Positions 8,169 to 15,167 of a stretch of DNA of 39,733 nucleotides are shown here, piece by piece. The stretch's first letter is position 1. Every line of letters starts with the position of its first letter. Below the pieces are notes generated by a model, which saw only the letters and a program-made list of their open reading frames with translations, searched no databases and was not told the origin of the DNA. The translations under genes were made by a program, and so were the position numbers. The stretch lies in assembly GCF_001368795.1 (NCBI RefSeq), contig NZ_LN831203.1, positions 18,925-58,657 of the forward strand. The letters run 5' to 3'. The DNA comes from Paenibacillus ihuae. Its GTDB lineage: Bacteria; Bacillota; Bacilli; Paenibacillales; Paenibacillaceae.

Positions 8169-8393
8169 ATGGATTTAACACAGCCCAGCCAGGAAAATGT
8201 GGAATATATGATTGAGGGCATCAAGAGCAAGCTCAAAATGGCCAGCGCGGCAGCCATGCAGGCATCCGCTTTCTCGGTAGACAACTATGAGGATATACTT
8301 GATATTTATGAGGTAGCGATGGGCAGTGACAGGCTAAGCATCTCCCAGGTGGAGGCGCTTGTCTCCGAGCTTGGCCGCCTTCGGCAAAAATAA
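8169..8393 (+). CDS. DUF1128 family protein (YfkK-like)
   Basis: This is a small protein of 74 residues beginning MDLTQPSQENVEYMIEGIK. The frame stays open upstream to 8055, but the DUF1128 family begins at this point, so ATG 8169 was chosen. AAAGGA lies 13 bases before it; an in-frame TTG at 8160 is a possible alternative. It is helical and acidic, without signal peptide or membrane segment. B. subtilis YfkK is the best-known relative and has no assigned function. It stands alone and ends at a strong terminator. Confidence 0.75.
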   Translation: MDLTQPSQENVEYMIEGIKSKLKMASAAAMQASAFSVDNYEDILDIYEVAMGSDRLSISQVEALVSELGRLRQK

Positions 8394-8411
8394 GCACCCG
8401 GATATGAACAG

Positions 8412-8462
8412 AGCTCCCCGCCTTACAAATCCATCCGCTGGATGGCCATAAGGCGGGGAGCT
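8412..8462 (+). terminator. Terminator between the DUF1128 and pirin genes
   Basis: AGCTCCCCGCCTTA (8412-8425) pairs perfectly with TAAGGCGGGGAGCT (8449-8462), with an inner stem CCATCC-gct-GGATGG. TCTTTGCTGTT follows on the plus strand. The genes converge here, so it probably serves both. Confidence 0.8.
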
Positions 8463-8495
8463 TCTTTGCTGTTGATAAGACTATTTTCTTCATCC

Positions 8496-9215
8496 TTACG
8501 GAAGATCGATCAGCAGAAACTCCGCTTCGCCTTCGCTGCTGGTACCCTTCAGGGTCAGATCACAGCTTTTGCGGATACGGGCGGCATCGCCAGGCTGCAG
8601 GTGGAAAATCCCTTCGCTGCAGCCTACCTCCAGATGGCCGGAGATCAGATAAATATGTGTGCGCCGATCCTCCATCTGCGGATAATAAAGTTCCCTGTTC
8701 GTCTCGAGTACAGACAGGTAAATCGTGACGTCCTCCCCCAGCTCAAGTGCTCCCTCTGCACCCTTTCCGGAAGCCACCGGCAGCATCGTATTGAATTTCA
8801 TTTCACGGGGATAAAATTTCGCATCCCAGGTCGGCGGAAGCCCCGGGCGGTCCGGAAGCAGCCAGATCTGCAGGAATCTTACATCTTCGCTGGCCGACGG
8901 GTTGGTTTCCGAATGATGAATCCCCGTACCTGCACTCATAACCTGCACGCTGCCTGCCTGAAGATCCGCATGATTGCCGAGGTCATCCTGATGCTTCAGC
9001 ACCCCGGAAACAACATAAGTGATGATCTCCAGGTCATGATGGGGATGCTCATGCATCCCTTGCTCCGGCTTCAGCTCATTATCATTATGGGCCAGAAGTA
9101 GGCCAAAATGCGCATTGCTGGGATCATCATAATCGGCAAACGAAAAGCTGAACTCGCTGTGTATCCATTCTCTATTGGATGTGTGGCGCTCTGCTGATGT
9201 GACTACTTTAATCAT
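8496..9215 (-). CDS. Pirin family protein (YhhW-type bicupin)
   Basis: The protein has 239 residues with two cupin domains. The metal-binding residues of the N-terminal cupin are present: H57 and H59 in HEHPHHDLE, then H101 and E103 in GTGIHHSETN. These match the iron-binding positions of E. coli YhhW, a pirin with quercetin 2,3-dioxygenase activity. The physiological role of bacterial pirins is mostly unclear. Several are induced by oxidative or electrophile stress (family knowledge). GGAGGTG lies before the ATG. An inverted repeat (9246-9261) lies upstream. Confidence 0.9.
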   Translation of the reverse strand: MIKVVTSAERHTSNREWIHSEFSFSFADYDDPSNAHFGLLLAHNDNELKPEQGMHEHPHHDLEIITYVVSGVLKHQDDLGNHADLQAGSVQVMSAGTGIHHSETNPSASEDVRFLQIWLLPDRPGLPPTWDAKFYPREMKFNTMLPVASGKGAEGALELGEDVTIYLSVLETNRELYYPQMEDRRTHIYLISGHLEVGCSEGIFHLQPGDAARIRKSCDLTLKGTSSEGEAEFLLIDLP

Positions 9216-9245
9216 AACTTTTGCACCTCCAAAGATGTGAGTATC

Positions 9246-9261
9246 CTTATTCTTAAATAAG
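9246..9261 (-). promoter_or_regulatory. Candidate operator upstream of the pirin gene
   Basis: CTTATT-ctta-AATAAG is an A/T-rich inverted repeat 31 bases before the pirin start, a usual place for a MarR- or HxlR-type repressor site. No regulator gene is adjacent. The remainder of 9262-9540 shows no convincing gene or structure. Confidence 0.3.
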
Positions 9262-9524
9262 GGAGCTTTCTCCCCGCTTTCTAGGGTGATAGGCGCTTGA
9301 TTATGTATTTCTTACCCCCTTCACTTCCCCGTCAATCATTGTATTTTCAATAATATTCCAGCAACCACATCTCAGCTTTATAGGTCTTGAAGCCTTTTTT
9401 GGGAGGTGCATAATCTGCTACCCGCATATTTTGTAAAGTTCCAAATACCGCTGTTTACATGATATCACCCTCTATTTATTCCCTGATCCTCTTCTATGCT
9501 TGGGTAATCTTTCCTATGCTGCTC

Positions 9525-9561
9525 TGCTGTTTCAGCCTATACCTCAACGTTTATATACGAA
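9525..9561 (+). promoter_or_regulatory. Weak sigma-B-like promoter upstream of the YtxH gene
   Basis: GTTTCA, a 14-base spacer and GTTTAT lie about 60 bases upstream of the gene. The -35 and spacing equal those of the rsbV promoter in this window, but the -10 matches GGGTAT at only four of six positions. Coordinates are approximate. Confidence 0.25.
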
Positions 9562-9614
9562 GTAAGAACGTCAGGCCATCCTGAACCCCATATTCTAATG
9601 AGGAGTGATTGGTG

Positions 9615-10118
9615 ATGAATAAAGCAGAGACAGAATTCCCGGTAGAAAGCGGCAGCACTTTTTTCAAAGGTATCTTTATCGGAGGGTTGCTAGGAGCCGC
9701 AGCCGCGCTGTTGTTCGCACCTAAGCCCGGCCGTGAAATGCGCAGTGACTTGTCTGATAAGATCACACTGGCTACTGACAAAACCAAGGAAGTAGCTGGC
9801 GTCGTAACGGACAAAACCAAGTCTATTGCCACTACGGTTGGAGAAAAAGCAACGGATCTGGCGAGCACGGTATCGGCTAAAGCCTCCGATATCCTCACCA
9901 CAGTGAGCGACAGTAAACAGCAAATCGCGGCTACCCTGCAGGAAACCGGCAAAAAAATCGGTGACACTGTATCCGAGGCGTCCGGTGATATCGCTTCTGA
10001 TGTAAAAGATGCCTCAGCCGATGTGGCCGAAGAAGCCACAAACTCTTCCAAAGAGGTTGCAGATGATGCTAAGGATGTCAAAGAGGAAGTTAAAGCCTCG
10101 TACAAGTCTTCCTACTAA
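9615..10118 (+). CDS. YtxH domain protein (general stress family)
   Basis: The protein has 167 residues from ATG 9615, with AGGAG nine bases upstream. TTG and GTG codons just before it are in frame but too close to the ribosome binding site. Residues 15-37 form a glycine- and alanine-rich membrane segment followed by LLFAPKPGREMR, the hallmark of YtxH proteins. The rest is a long repetitive helical tail rich in A, T, K, D and E (repeats like DKTKEVA, DKTKSIA, EKATDLA), resembling LEA-like stress proteins. B. subtilis ytxH is in a sigma-B-controlled operon. Here the sigB operon is close downstream on the other strand. Confidence 0.85.
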   Translation: MNKAETEFPVESGSTFFKGIFIGGLLGAAAALLFAPKPGREMRSDLSDKITLATDKTKEVAGVVTDKTKSIATTVGEKATDLASTVSAKASDILTTVSDSKQQIAATLQETGKKIGDTVSEASGDIASDVKDASADVAEEATNSSKEVADDAKDVKEEVKASYKSSY

Positions 10119-10152
10119 ACTGCTGTGACTTGCCGCTCAATTTAAATTTGAG

Positions 10153-10180
10153 AACAGCCAGCTCACCGCAGCTGGCTGTT
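10153..10180 (+). terminator. First terminator hairpin after the YtxH gene
   Basis: AACAGCCAGCT pairs with AGCTGGCTGTT across a six-base loop. It is followed by GTTAT only, so it may rely on the second hairpin just after it. Confidence 0.65.
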
Positions 10181-10187
10181 GTTATGC

Positions 10188-10226
10188 AAAATGCAGCTTC
10201 ATCGCTCAGAATGAAGCTGCATTTTT
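10188..10226 (+). terminator. Second terminator hairpin after the YtxH gene
   Basis: ATGCAGCTTCAT (10191-10202) pairs with ATGAAGCTGCAT (10211-10222), followed by TTTTAT. It separates the YtxH gene from the DUF5665 gene. Confidence 0.8.
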
Positions 10227-10265
10227 ATCAAAGCCTTCGCAGGCTAAAGAAAGCGGGGAGACCTT

Positions 10266-10598
10266 ATGGGAGATGCGGGCAGCAAGACCAAAACATACGA
10301 AGTCGATGAGCATCCCTTCGAATTGCGTCATGAGGTCAAGCGTCTAAACGCACGGCTGGATAAGATCGCCGACTCACTGGAGAAATCGGAGTTCAAGGAT
10401 ATCCTTGAGAATTATACGGATCCCAAAAAACGGATTATAACCAATCTCATGGCCGGCATATCCAGAGGTCTAGGGTTATCGCTCGGTACCTTTGTCATTC
10501 TGGGTTTACTCGGCTATATTCTCAGCCTGTTCCTGGATGTGCCTGTTATTGGCGAATACCTTGGAGAAATTAAAAAGTATATTGATGCGAACAGCTGA
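10266..10598 (+). CDS. DUF5665 domain membrane protein
   Basis: The protein has 110 residues. An amphipathic helical N-terminal half (LRHEVKRLNARLDKIADSLEKSEF, about 20-43) is followed by one or two membrane segments (about 62-92, GISRGLGLSLGTFVILGLLGYILSLFL). This layout and the 'NLMAGISRGLGLSLG' block match DUF5665. The function is unknown. GGGGAG lies seven bases before the ATG. It lies between stress-related genes but no sigma-B-type promoter was seen for it. Confidence 0.75.
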   Translation: MGDAGSKTKTYEVDEHPFELRHEVKRLNARLDKIADSLEKSEFKDILENYTDPKKRIITNLMAGISRGLGLSLGTFVILGLLGYILSLFLDVPVIGEYLGEIKKYIDANS

Positions 10599-10611
10599 CT
10601 TCATTCCCTGG

Positions 10612-10660
10612 TTCCCCCCGCTTACAGCCCGATAACAGTACGGACTGCAAGCGGGGGGAA
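10612..10660 (+). terminator. GC-rich hairpin after the DUF5665 gene
   Basis: TTCCCCCCGCTT with CAG pairs with CTG and AAGCGGGGGGAA around a 17-base loop. The stem is very strong but no T-tract follows, so intrinsic termination is uncertain. A further dyad AGAAACGG/CCGTTTCT (10694-10735) follows. Confidence 0.5.
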
Positions 10661-10792
10661 TAGCTATGCCCGGAAGAACTGAACATACCAAGAAGAAACG
10701 GCTTTGCCGACCTGTTTAGGACGGTATCCGTTTCTGCGGGAAATAGAAGGATAATTTATTACGTAAAACATATAAATTCTTATATTTAAATA

Positions 10793-10827
10793 AGGACATG
10801 CCTGATCCGGGAGGATGGGCATGTCCT
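10793..10827 (-). terminator. Terminator of the rsbV-rsbW-sigB operon
   Basis: AGGACATGCC (10793-10802) pairs with GGGCATGTCCT (10817-10827). On the minus strand the stem is followed by TATTTAAATAT, about 25 bases after the sigB stop. Confidence 0.8.
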
Positions 10828-10851
10828 AATCTTGAGGACTAACGATAAGAA

Positions 10852-11622
10852 TCAATAGGAAGAGTTCGCCATAATCTGTTTCAGCTTCTCTGTAGCCCGC
10901 TTCTGGATGCGCGATACGCTCATTTGCGAGACGCCCAGCTTCTGGGCGATAGCGCGCTGGGATTGACCATCCTGGAAAGCAAGCAGCAGCACCTGCTGCT
11001 CCTGTTCCTTAAGCTGGCCCAGCGCCTGCTGGAGATCCATACGTTTCTCCACAGTTTCGTAATCGTTGGCATCCGAGCTGATCAGTTCGCCAAGTGTGGC
11101 ACCTGTTTCCTCTTGCGAGAGAGGGGAATCGAGCGATACATAATGATAACATTCCCGCCCGGCCAGCACTTCCACAGTTTCTTCAACGGTAAGATCCAGA
11201 TAATGAGCAATTTCCTCTACAGCAGGGGAACGTTCCAATCTGATGGTTAGCTCATCGATGGCCTGCTGAACAAGTGCCCCCTTTTCTTTAATCCGTCTTG
11301 GAACCTGTATGTACCAGGATTTATCCCGCAGGAAATTCTTCATATGCCCAATCATGCTCTTCATCGCATAAGGCTCGAAGGGAATTCCCAGACTGATGTC
11401 ATATTGCTGAAGCAATCTGATCAGCGCCATCTGTCCTACCTGGTACAGATCTTCATACAGATCGGGACGGTTGCGGGCAATTTTGCCGGCAGCCATCTTT
11501 ACCATCGGTTCGTATTTACGGATCAGCACGGTGGCAATTTCATTATCTTTGGTCTGCTGGTATTCCCAGATCAGGCTTATCGCTTCATTCATGGACTCTG
11601 GGGGAGTCACTTTATCACTCAT
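10852..11622 (-). CDS. sigB: General stress sigma factor sigma-B
   Basis: The protein has 256 residues, typical of SigB/SigF/SigG factors. Region 2 contains DLYEDLYQVGQMALIRLLQQYD (about 54-75) for core binding and -10 recognition. Region 3 includes VPRRIKE. The region 4 helix-turn-helix is QRAIAQKLGVSQMSVSRIQKRA (about 225-246), which recognises the -35. Its ATG overlaps the rsbW stop by four bases (ATGA), with AGGAG upstream. Immediate linkage to rsbV and rsbW identifies it as sigma-B rather than the sporulation sigma-F, whose partners are SpoIIAA and SpoIIAB and whose locus normally includes spoVA. It is held inactive by RsbW and released when RsbV is dephosphorylated. Confidence 0.92.
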   Translation of the reverse strand: MSDKVTPPESMNEAISLIWEYQQTKDNEIATVLIRKYEPMVKMAAGKIARNRPDLYEDLYQVGQMALIRLLQQYDISLGIPFEPYAMKSMIGHMKNFLRDKSWYIQVPRRIKEKGALVQQAIDELTIRLERSPAVEEIAHYLDLTVEETVEVLAGRECYHYVSLDSPLSQEETGATLGELISSDANDYETVEKRMDLQQALGQLKEQEQQVLLLAFQDGQSQRAIAQKLGVSQMSVSRIQKRATEKLKQIMANSSY

Positions 11623-12071
11623 ACTTTCTCCTCGCTGAAATTAAGCCGCTTAGTCAGGGTAACGACTGTCCCTCTCCCTGCTTCACTCACGACGCTAACG
11701 TCATCCATGAGTGCCTGCATAAGATAAAAGCCCAGTCCGCCTACCTCAACATCATTCAGCTCTTTATCATGCAGCGTCATGCGTGCTTCAGGTGTATCCA
11801 ATCCGTCAAAGCTCTCCCCTTCATCTTTGACTGTAATGGATAAGGCACTTGGTCCTACTTCAAAAATCACATCGACAAGCCCGTCTTCCTGACCGTAAGC
11901 ATACAGTACGGAGTTGTTACAGGCTTCCGAAACGGCTACTTTCATATCCTCAATGTCCTCATAGGTAAAGCCCATCTTCGAGGCAATTCCATATAAATTC
12001 AGTCTGACGATATCGACATATTCTGCGCTGGCGGGTAACTGAAGAATTACTTTTTGCACGTCATCACTCAT
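11619..12071 (-). CDS. rsbW: Anti-sigma-B factor and RsbV kinase RsbW
   Basis: The protein has 150 residues with a GHKL ATPase fold. The N box is DMKVAVSEACNNSVLYAY (about 43-60), with E49 as likely catalytic base. The G1 and G2 boxes are VKDEGESFD (about 82-90) and GGLGFYLMQALMD (112-124). RsbW either binds sigma-B and keeps it off RNA polymerase, or binds RsbV and phosphorylates its serine (known for the family). The start ATG 12071 follows rsbV by 18 bases, and the end overlaps sigB by four bases. The coupling fits the fixed stoichiometry that partner switching needs. Confidence 0.93.
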   Translation of the reverse strand: MSDDVQKVILQLPASAEYVDIVRLNLYGIASKMGFTYEDIEDMKVAVSEACNNSVLYAYGQEDGLVDVIFEVGPSALSITVKDEGESFDGLDTPEARMTLHDKELNDVEVGGLGFYLMQALMDDVSVVSEAGRGTVVTLTKRLNFSEEKV

Positions 12072-12089
12072 CCTTAGTTCGATCCTTTC

Positions 12090-12428
12090 CTAGTGGGAAT
12101 TCTCTTGGGGGGCAAAAAATTTGGAAATGCCGGTCATATCAAACAGTTTTTGAATTTGCGGCGGTACTTCTTCGACCGAAAACTTCACATCCATGCCGTG
12201 TCTAGCTTTGAGGATCGAGAGCAAAATTCCAATGCCGGTGCTGTCGATATATCTCAAGTCTTTTAGATTAATAACGAGATCAAGCCCCGTATCTCCCACA
12301 AGCGGCTCCATCACCAGACGGAAATCCGGAGCGACGGATAAGTCGAGTTCTCCAATCAGATAAACCGTACAAACATTGCCTTCAGTTTGGGTCTTTGCGT
12401 GGAACTTTTCGTTTTTATGTGTATTCAT
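12090..12428 (-). CDS. rsbV: Anti-anti-sigma factor RsbV
   Basis: The protein has 112 residues from ATG 12428 (MNTHKNEKFHAK), with AGGAG nine bases upstream. The longer reading frame up to 12503 would cover the sigma-B promoter and can be rejected. It is a STAS domain protein. The phosphorylated serine is S63 in RYIDSTGIGILLS, the conserved RsbV site. Unphosphorylated RsbV binds RsbW and frees sigma-B. It is the first gene of the rsbV-rsbW-sigB unit and lies 37 bases downstream of the -10 of a sigma-B-type promoter, so the operon is autoregulated. Confidence 0.93.
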   Translation of the reverse strand: MNTHKNEKFHAKTQTEGNVCTVYLIGELDLSVAPDFRLVMEPLVGDTGLDLVINLKDLRYIDSTGIGILLSILKARHGMDVKFSVEEVPPQIQKLFDMTGISKFFAPQENSH

Positions 12429-12464
12429 AGACAATCTCTCCTGATTAAGTGTTTTCTTTACCAA

Positions 12465-12490
12465 TAACCCTAAAGGCCTAGTCTTGAAAC
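12465..12490 (-). promoter_or_regulatory. Sigma-B-type promoter of rsbV-rsbW-sigB
   Basis: On the minus strand GTTTCA (12490-12485), 14 bases, then GGGTTA (12470-12465). The B. subtilis sigma-B consensus is GTTT, 12-15 bases and GGGTAT. The -35 touches the T-tract of the upstream terminator. Confidence 0.75.
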
Positions 12491-12532
12491 AAAAAACGGA
12501 CATCCTTCTACAAGGTAATTCCTGGATGTCCG
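12491..12532 (-). terminator. Terminator between the hybrid kinase gene and rsbV
   Basis: CGGACATCC and GGATGTCCG (12497-12505 and 12524-12532) form a perfect stem followed by six T on the minus strand (12496-12491). It begins at the base after the kinase stop codon. It isolates rsbV-rsbW-sigB from the signalling operon upstream. Confidence 0.88.
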
Positions 12533-14197
12533 CTAAAAGAGGGATGCGTTCCGTTCTATAGTCGGGCTGCCATGGGGAGCATACCGGACAATCATTTGCT
12601 TAATACTGCTCAGCTTAAGCGGCTTGCTGATATATCCGTCCATCCCTGCCGCCTTACAGCGGCTCTGGATGCCCTCCATGACATTTGCCGTCATAGCGAT
12701 AATCACGGCCTTCTCAGCAGACACGCCGCTGCCGGAGCGTATTCTAGCAGTCGCTGTAAGCCCGTCCATTACCGGCATCTGCAGGTCCATAAATATGAAT
12801 TCATAGGCATTCTGATTTGCCAGATCCACTGCCTGGCTTCCGTCCTCAGCCACATCGGAGTCATATCCCAGCTTGTCCAGCATACTGACCATGAGGCGCT
12901 GATTAATCGGGTGATCATCCACGACAAGAGCCTTCTTCCGCGCTTTCGCCTTTTGAACTGCATCATACGGCTCTTCCACTTGAAAACCTCTGGCGAGCTC
13001 ATCCTCAGGCATCGACGCCTGAATGGTAAACACAAAGGTTGCACCCTTTTCCTCCATGGATTCTACGCGAATCTCACCGCCCATCATCTCGACCAGAGAT
13101 TTACAAATAGCAAGTCCAAGTCCGGTCCCCCCGTACTTGCGTGTCATGGAGGAATCCAGCTGGGAGAAGGGCTGGAACAGACGGTCGCATTTTTCCGGCG
13201 AAATCCCGATTCCGGTATCCTTAACCGTAAATTCTACTATCACCTTATGGTCGGTGGAAGGCAGCCTCGAAGCAACCAGATATACACCTCCATGATGGGT
13301 AAATTTAACCGCATTGGCGATAAGATTCATAAGAACCTGCCGCAGGCGGGCCATATCCCCGTAAATCAGCCTTGGCAGGCTCTGGTCGACGAAATAAGCC
13401 AGCTCCAGATTCTTTTTGCCGGATTCCGCAGAGAACAGGCTGAATACCTCTTGGATAGTGGTCTGGAGATCAAAAAGCTGTTCCTCCATTTCCATTTTCC
13501 CTGATTCCATTTTTGTAAAATCAAGAATATCATTGATCACGGTTATAAGCGTGTCGGCACTTTTACGGATGATCTCCGTGTACTCTTTTTGGTCAGGAGC
13601 CAGTTCGGTCTCCATCAGCAGGTCGATCATGCCAACGACACCATTCATCGGCGTGCGGATTTCATGGCTCATCATGGCAAGAAACTCTGTCTTGGCATTG
13701 GCGGCAATCTCCGCGGCCTCCTTAGCTTTGATCAGCTCACCGTTGATTTTTTCCAGTTCCTGTGTTTTTTGCTGCAGCAGCATAGACTGCATCTGATGCT
13801 TTTTATTCGTAACATGCATATTGACGAAGCCCTCAATTTTGGACTTCAAAATCTGCGGGATGAAGGGTTTGACCATATAATCAATTGCACCGGCAGAATA
13901 TCCCGCAAACAAATGCTCTGCTTCTTTGCTGTTTGCGGAGATGAAGATAATCGGAATATCCTTTGTTTTCTCCCGGGCTTTAATTAATTTGGCGGTTTCA
14001 ATTCCATCCATGCCTGGCATCTGTACGTCCAGTACAATCACTGCGAACTCATATCGTAATAAACTCCGCAGCGCTTCTTCACCGGAATTTGCTTTGACAA
14101 GCTTGTAATGCTGACTCTCCAGCACTGCTTCCAGTGCCAGCAGATTTTCAGGACGGTCGTCAACGAGCAGTATATGAATTGGTTCTTGAACCCCCAT
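12533..14197 (-). CDS. Hybrid histidine kinase, REC-HisKA-HATPase-REC
   Basis: The protein has 554 residues and no membrane segment, so it is cytoplasmic. An N-terminal receiver (about 6-122, phospho-site D57 in [14 protein letters not shown]110 in VKP) is followed by a coiled coil (about 130-165). Then come HisKA with H178 in MMSHEIRTP, the ATPase (G boxes DTGIGI 327-332 and GGTGLGL 356-362) and a C-terminal receiver (about 422-540, D471 in [11 protein letters not shown]). All phosphotransfer residues are intact. The gene follows the CheR-type gene by 17 bases with GGAGGGG before its ATG, and ends at the terminator before rsbV. It probably takes or relays phosphoryl groups within the RsbK/RsbY circuit; its direct partner is not known. 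Confidence 0.88.
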   Translation of the reverse strand: MGVQEPIHILLVDDRPENLLALEAVLESQHYKLVKANSGEEALRSLLRYEFAVIVLDVQMPGMDGIETAKLIKAREKTKDIPIIFISANSKEAEHLFAGYSAGAIDYMVKPFIPQILKSKIEGFVNMHVTNKKHQMQSMLLQQKTQELEKINGELIKAKEAAEIAANAKTEFLAMMSHEIRTPMNGVVGMIDLLMETELAPDQKEYTEIIRKSADTLITVINDILDFTKMESGKMEMEEQLFDLQTTIQEVFSLFSAESGKKNLELAYFVDQSLPRLIYGDMARLRQVLMNLIANAVKFTHHGGVYLVASRLPSTDHKVIVEFTVKDTGIGISPEKCDRLFQPFSQLDSSMTRKYGGTGLGLAICKSLVEMMGGEIRVESMEEKGATFVFTIQASMPEDELARGFQVEEPYDAVQKAKARKKALVVDDHPINQRLMVSMLDKLGYDSDVAEDGSQAVDLANQNAYEFIFMDLQMPVMDGLTATARIRSGSGVSAEKAVIIAMTANVMEGIQSRCKAAGMDGYISKPLKLSSIKQMIVRYAPHGSPTIERNASLF

Positions 14198-14214
14198 AGG
14201 CCCCTCCTATCCCG

Positions 14215-15084
14215 TTACTGATTTTTACGGTAGATTTTTTCTACTCTGTCCAGGGGCTCGTAGCTGTCGCTAAACCTGGTGAAATGTATAGATTCCTTGG
14301 AACCGAGGACTAGCACTCCGAACCGGCTGAGGCTCTCATGGAACAAGCCATGCACATGGTCGCGGAGCTCATCGTTGAAATAAATCATAACATTGCGGCA
14401 AAAAATAACATTGAATTCATTAAATGAAGTGTCTGTCGCCAAATTATGCTCCGCAAAAATAATATTTTTACGCAAGTAAGGCTGCAGAATCACTGAATTG
14501 TATTTCGCTGTATAGTATTCAGAGAACGCGTGGATTCCCCCCGCCTCCATATAATTCTTAGTATACTGCTTCATTTTGCCGATCTCATAAACGCCTTCTT
14601 TGGCTTGCTGCAGGGAGCGGGAATTCATATCGGTGGCATAAATACGCGCCTTGTCGTAAAGGCCCTCCTCATGAAGCAGAATCGCCATCGAGTATACCTC
14701 TTCGCCTGTTGAGCAGCCCGCATGCCAGATTCGAATATACGGATAGGTTCTCAGCAGTGGTATCACCTTCTGGCGGAAGGTCAAGAAAAGGCCAGGATCA
14801 CGGAACATCTCCGTGACAGGGATAGAAAGGCTGTAAACGAAACGCTCGAAGCAGGCACGGTCATGCAGCACTTTCTCCTGCAGGGCAGAGATGCTTGGAA
14901 CATTCTCTGCATGAACATGATGCCAGATGCGCCGTTTCAAGGACGGCAGCGCATAATTTCTGAAATCATATCCATACAAGCGGTGAACACCGTTCAGAAG
15001 CAGCTCGATTTCAATTTGCTCCAGTTCCTGTTTGCTTCCCGCACTCTCAGCCTGCTCTTCATATCCCCGTTCCATCGCTGTCAT
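14215..15084 (-). CDS. rsbM: CheR-type methyltransferase (RsbM-like)
   Basis: The protein has 289 residues with the two parts of CheR: an N-terminal helical domain (about 20-90) and a SAM-binding domain. Visible landmarks are TEMFRD (91-96), HAGCSTGEEVYSMAI (121-135) for SAM binding, TDMNSRSLQQA and FCRNVMIYF (228-236). CheR enzymes methylate glutamates of receptors. No chemotaxis gene is nearby; the gene is enclosed by hybrid kinases. In Bacillus cereus the CheR-type RsbM methylates the hybrid kinase RsbK and damps sigma-B activation, so this gene is assigned that role by context. It lies 84 bases after the large kinase gene and 17 before the second one. CheR fold certain, RsbM role inferred. 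Confidence 0.82.
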   Translation of the reverse strand: MTAMERGYEEQAESAGSKQELEQIEIELLLNGVHRLYGYDFRNYALPSLKRRIWHHVHAENVPSISALQEKVLHDRACFERFVYSLSIPVTEMFRDPGLFLTFRQKVIPLLRTYPYIRIWHAGCSTGEEVYSMAILLHEEGLYDKARIYATDMNSRSLQQAKEGVYEIGKMKQYTKNYMEAGGIHAFSEYYTAKYNSVILQPYLRKNIIFAEHNLATDTSFNEFNVIFCRNVMIYFNDELRDHVHGLFHESLSRFGVLVLGSKESIHFTRFSDSYEPLDRVEKIYRKNQ

Positions 15085-15167
15085 TGTATCCCTACTTCCT
15101 TGATCACGGCCGTATTTCCGGACTGGTGAATTGCTCTTGCTGTAATGCTATTACCCCAATTTTACAC

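Noticed and set aside
10852-12428. Sporulation sigma-F operon (spoIIAA-spoIIAB-sigF)
   Set aside because: The sigma-B-type promoter and the adjoining REC-PP2C, hybrid kinase and CheR-like genes point to the stress operon.
12429-12503. Longer N-terminus for RsbV
   Set aside because: It would place coding sequence over the sigma-B promoter and lacks a ribosome binding site; ATG 12428 has AGGAG and aligns with known RsbV starts.
14215-15084. Chemotaxis role for the CheR-type protein
   Set aside because: No receptor, CheA, CheW or CheB gene is near, and the gene lies between hybrid kinases of a sigma-B pathway.
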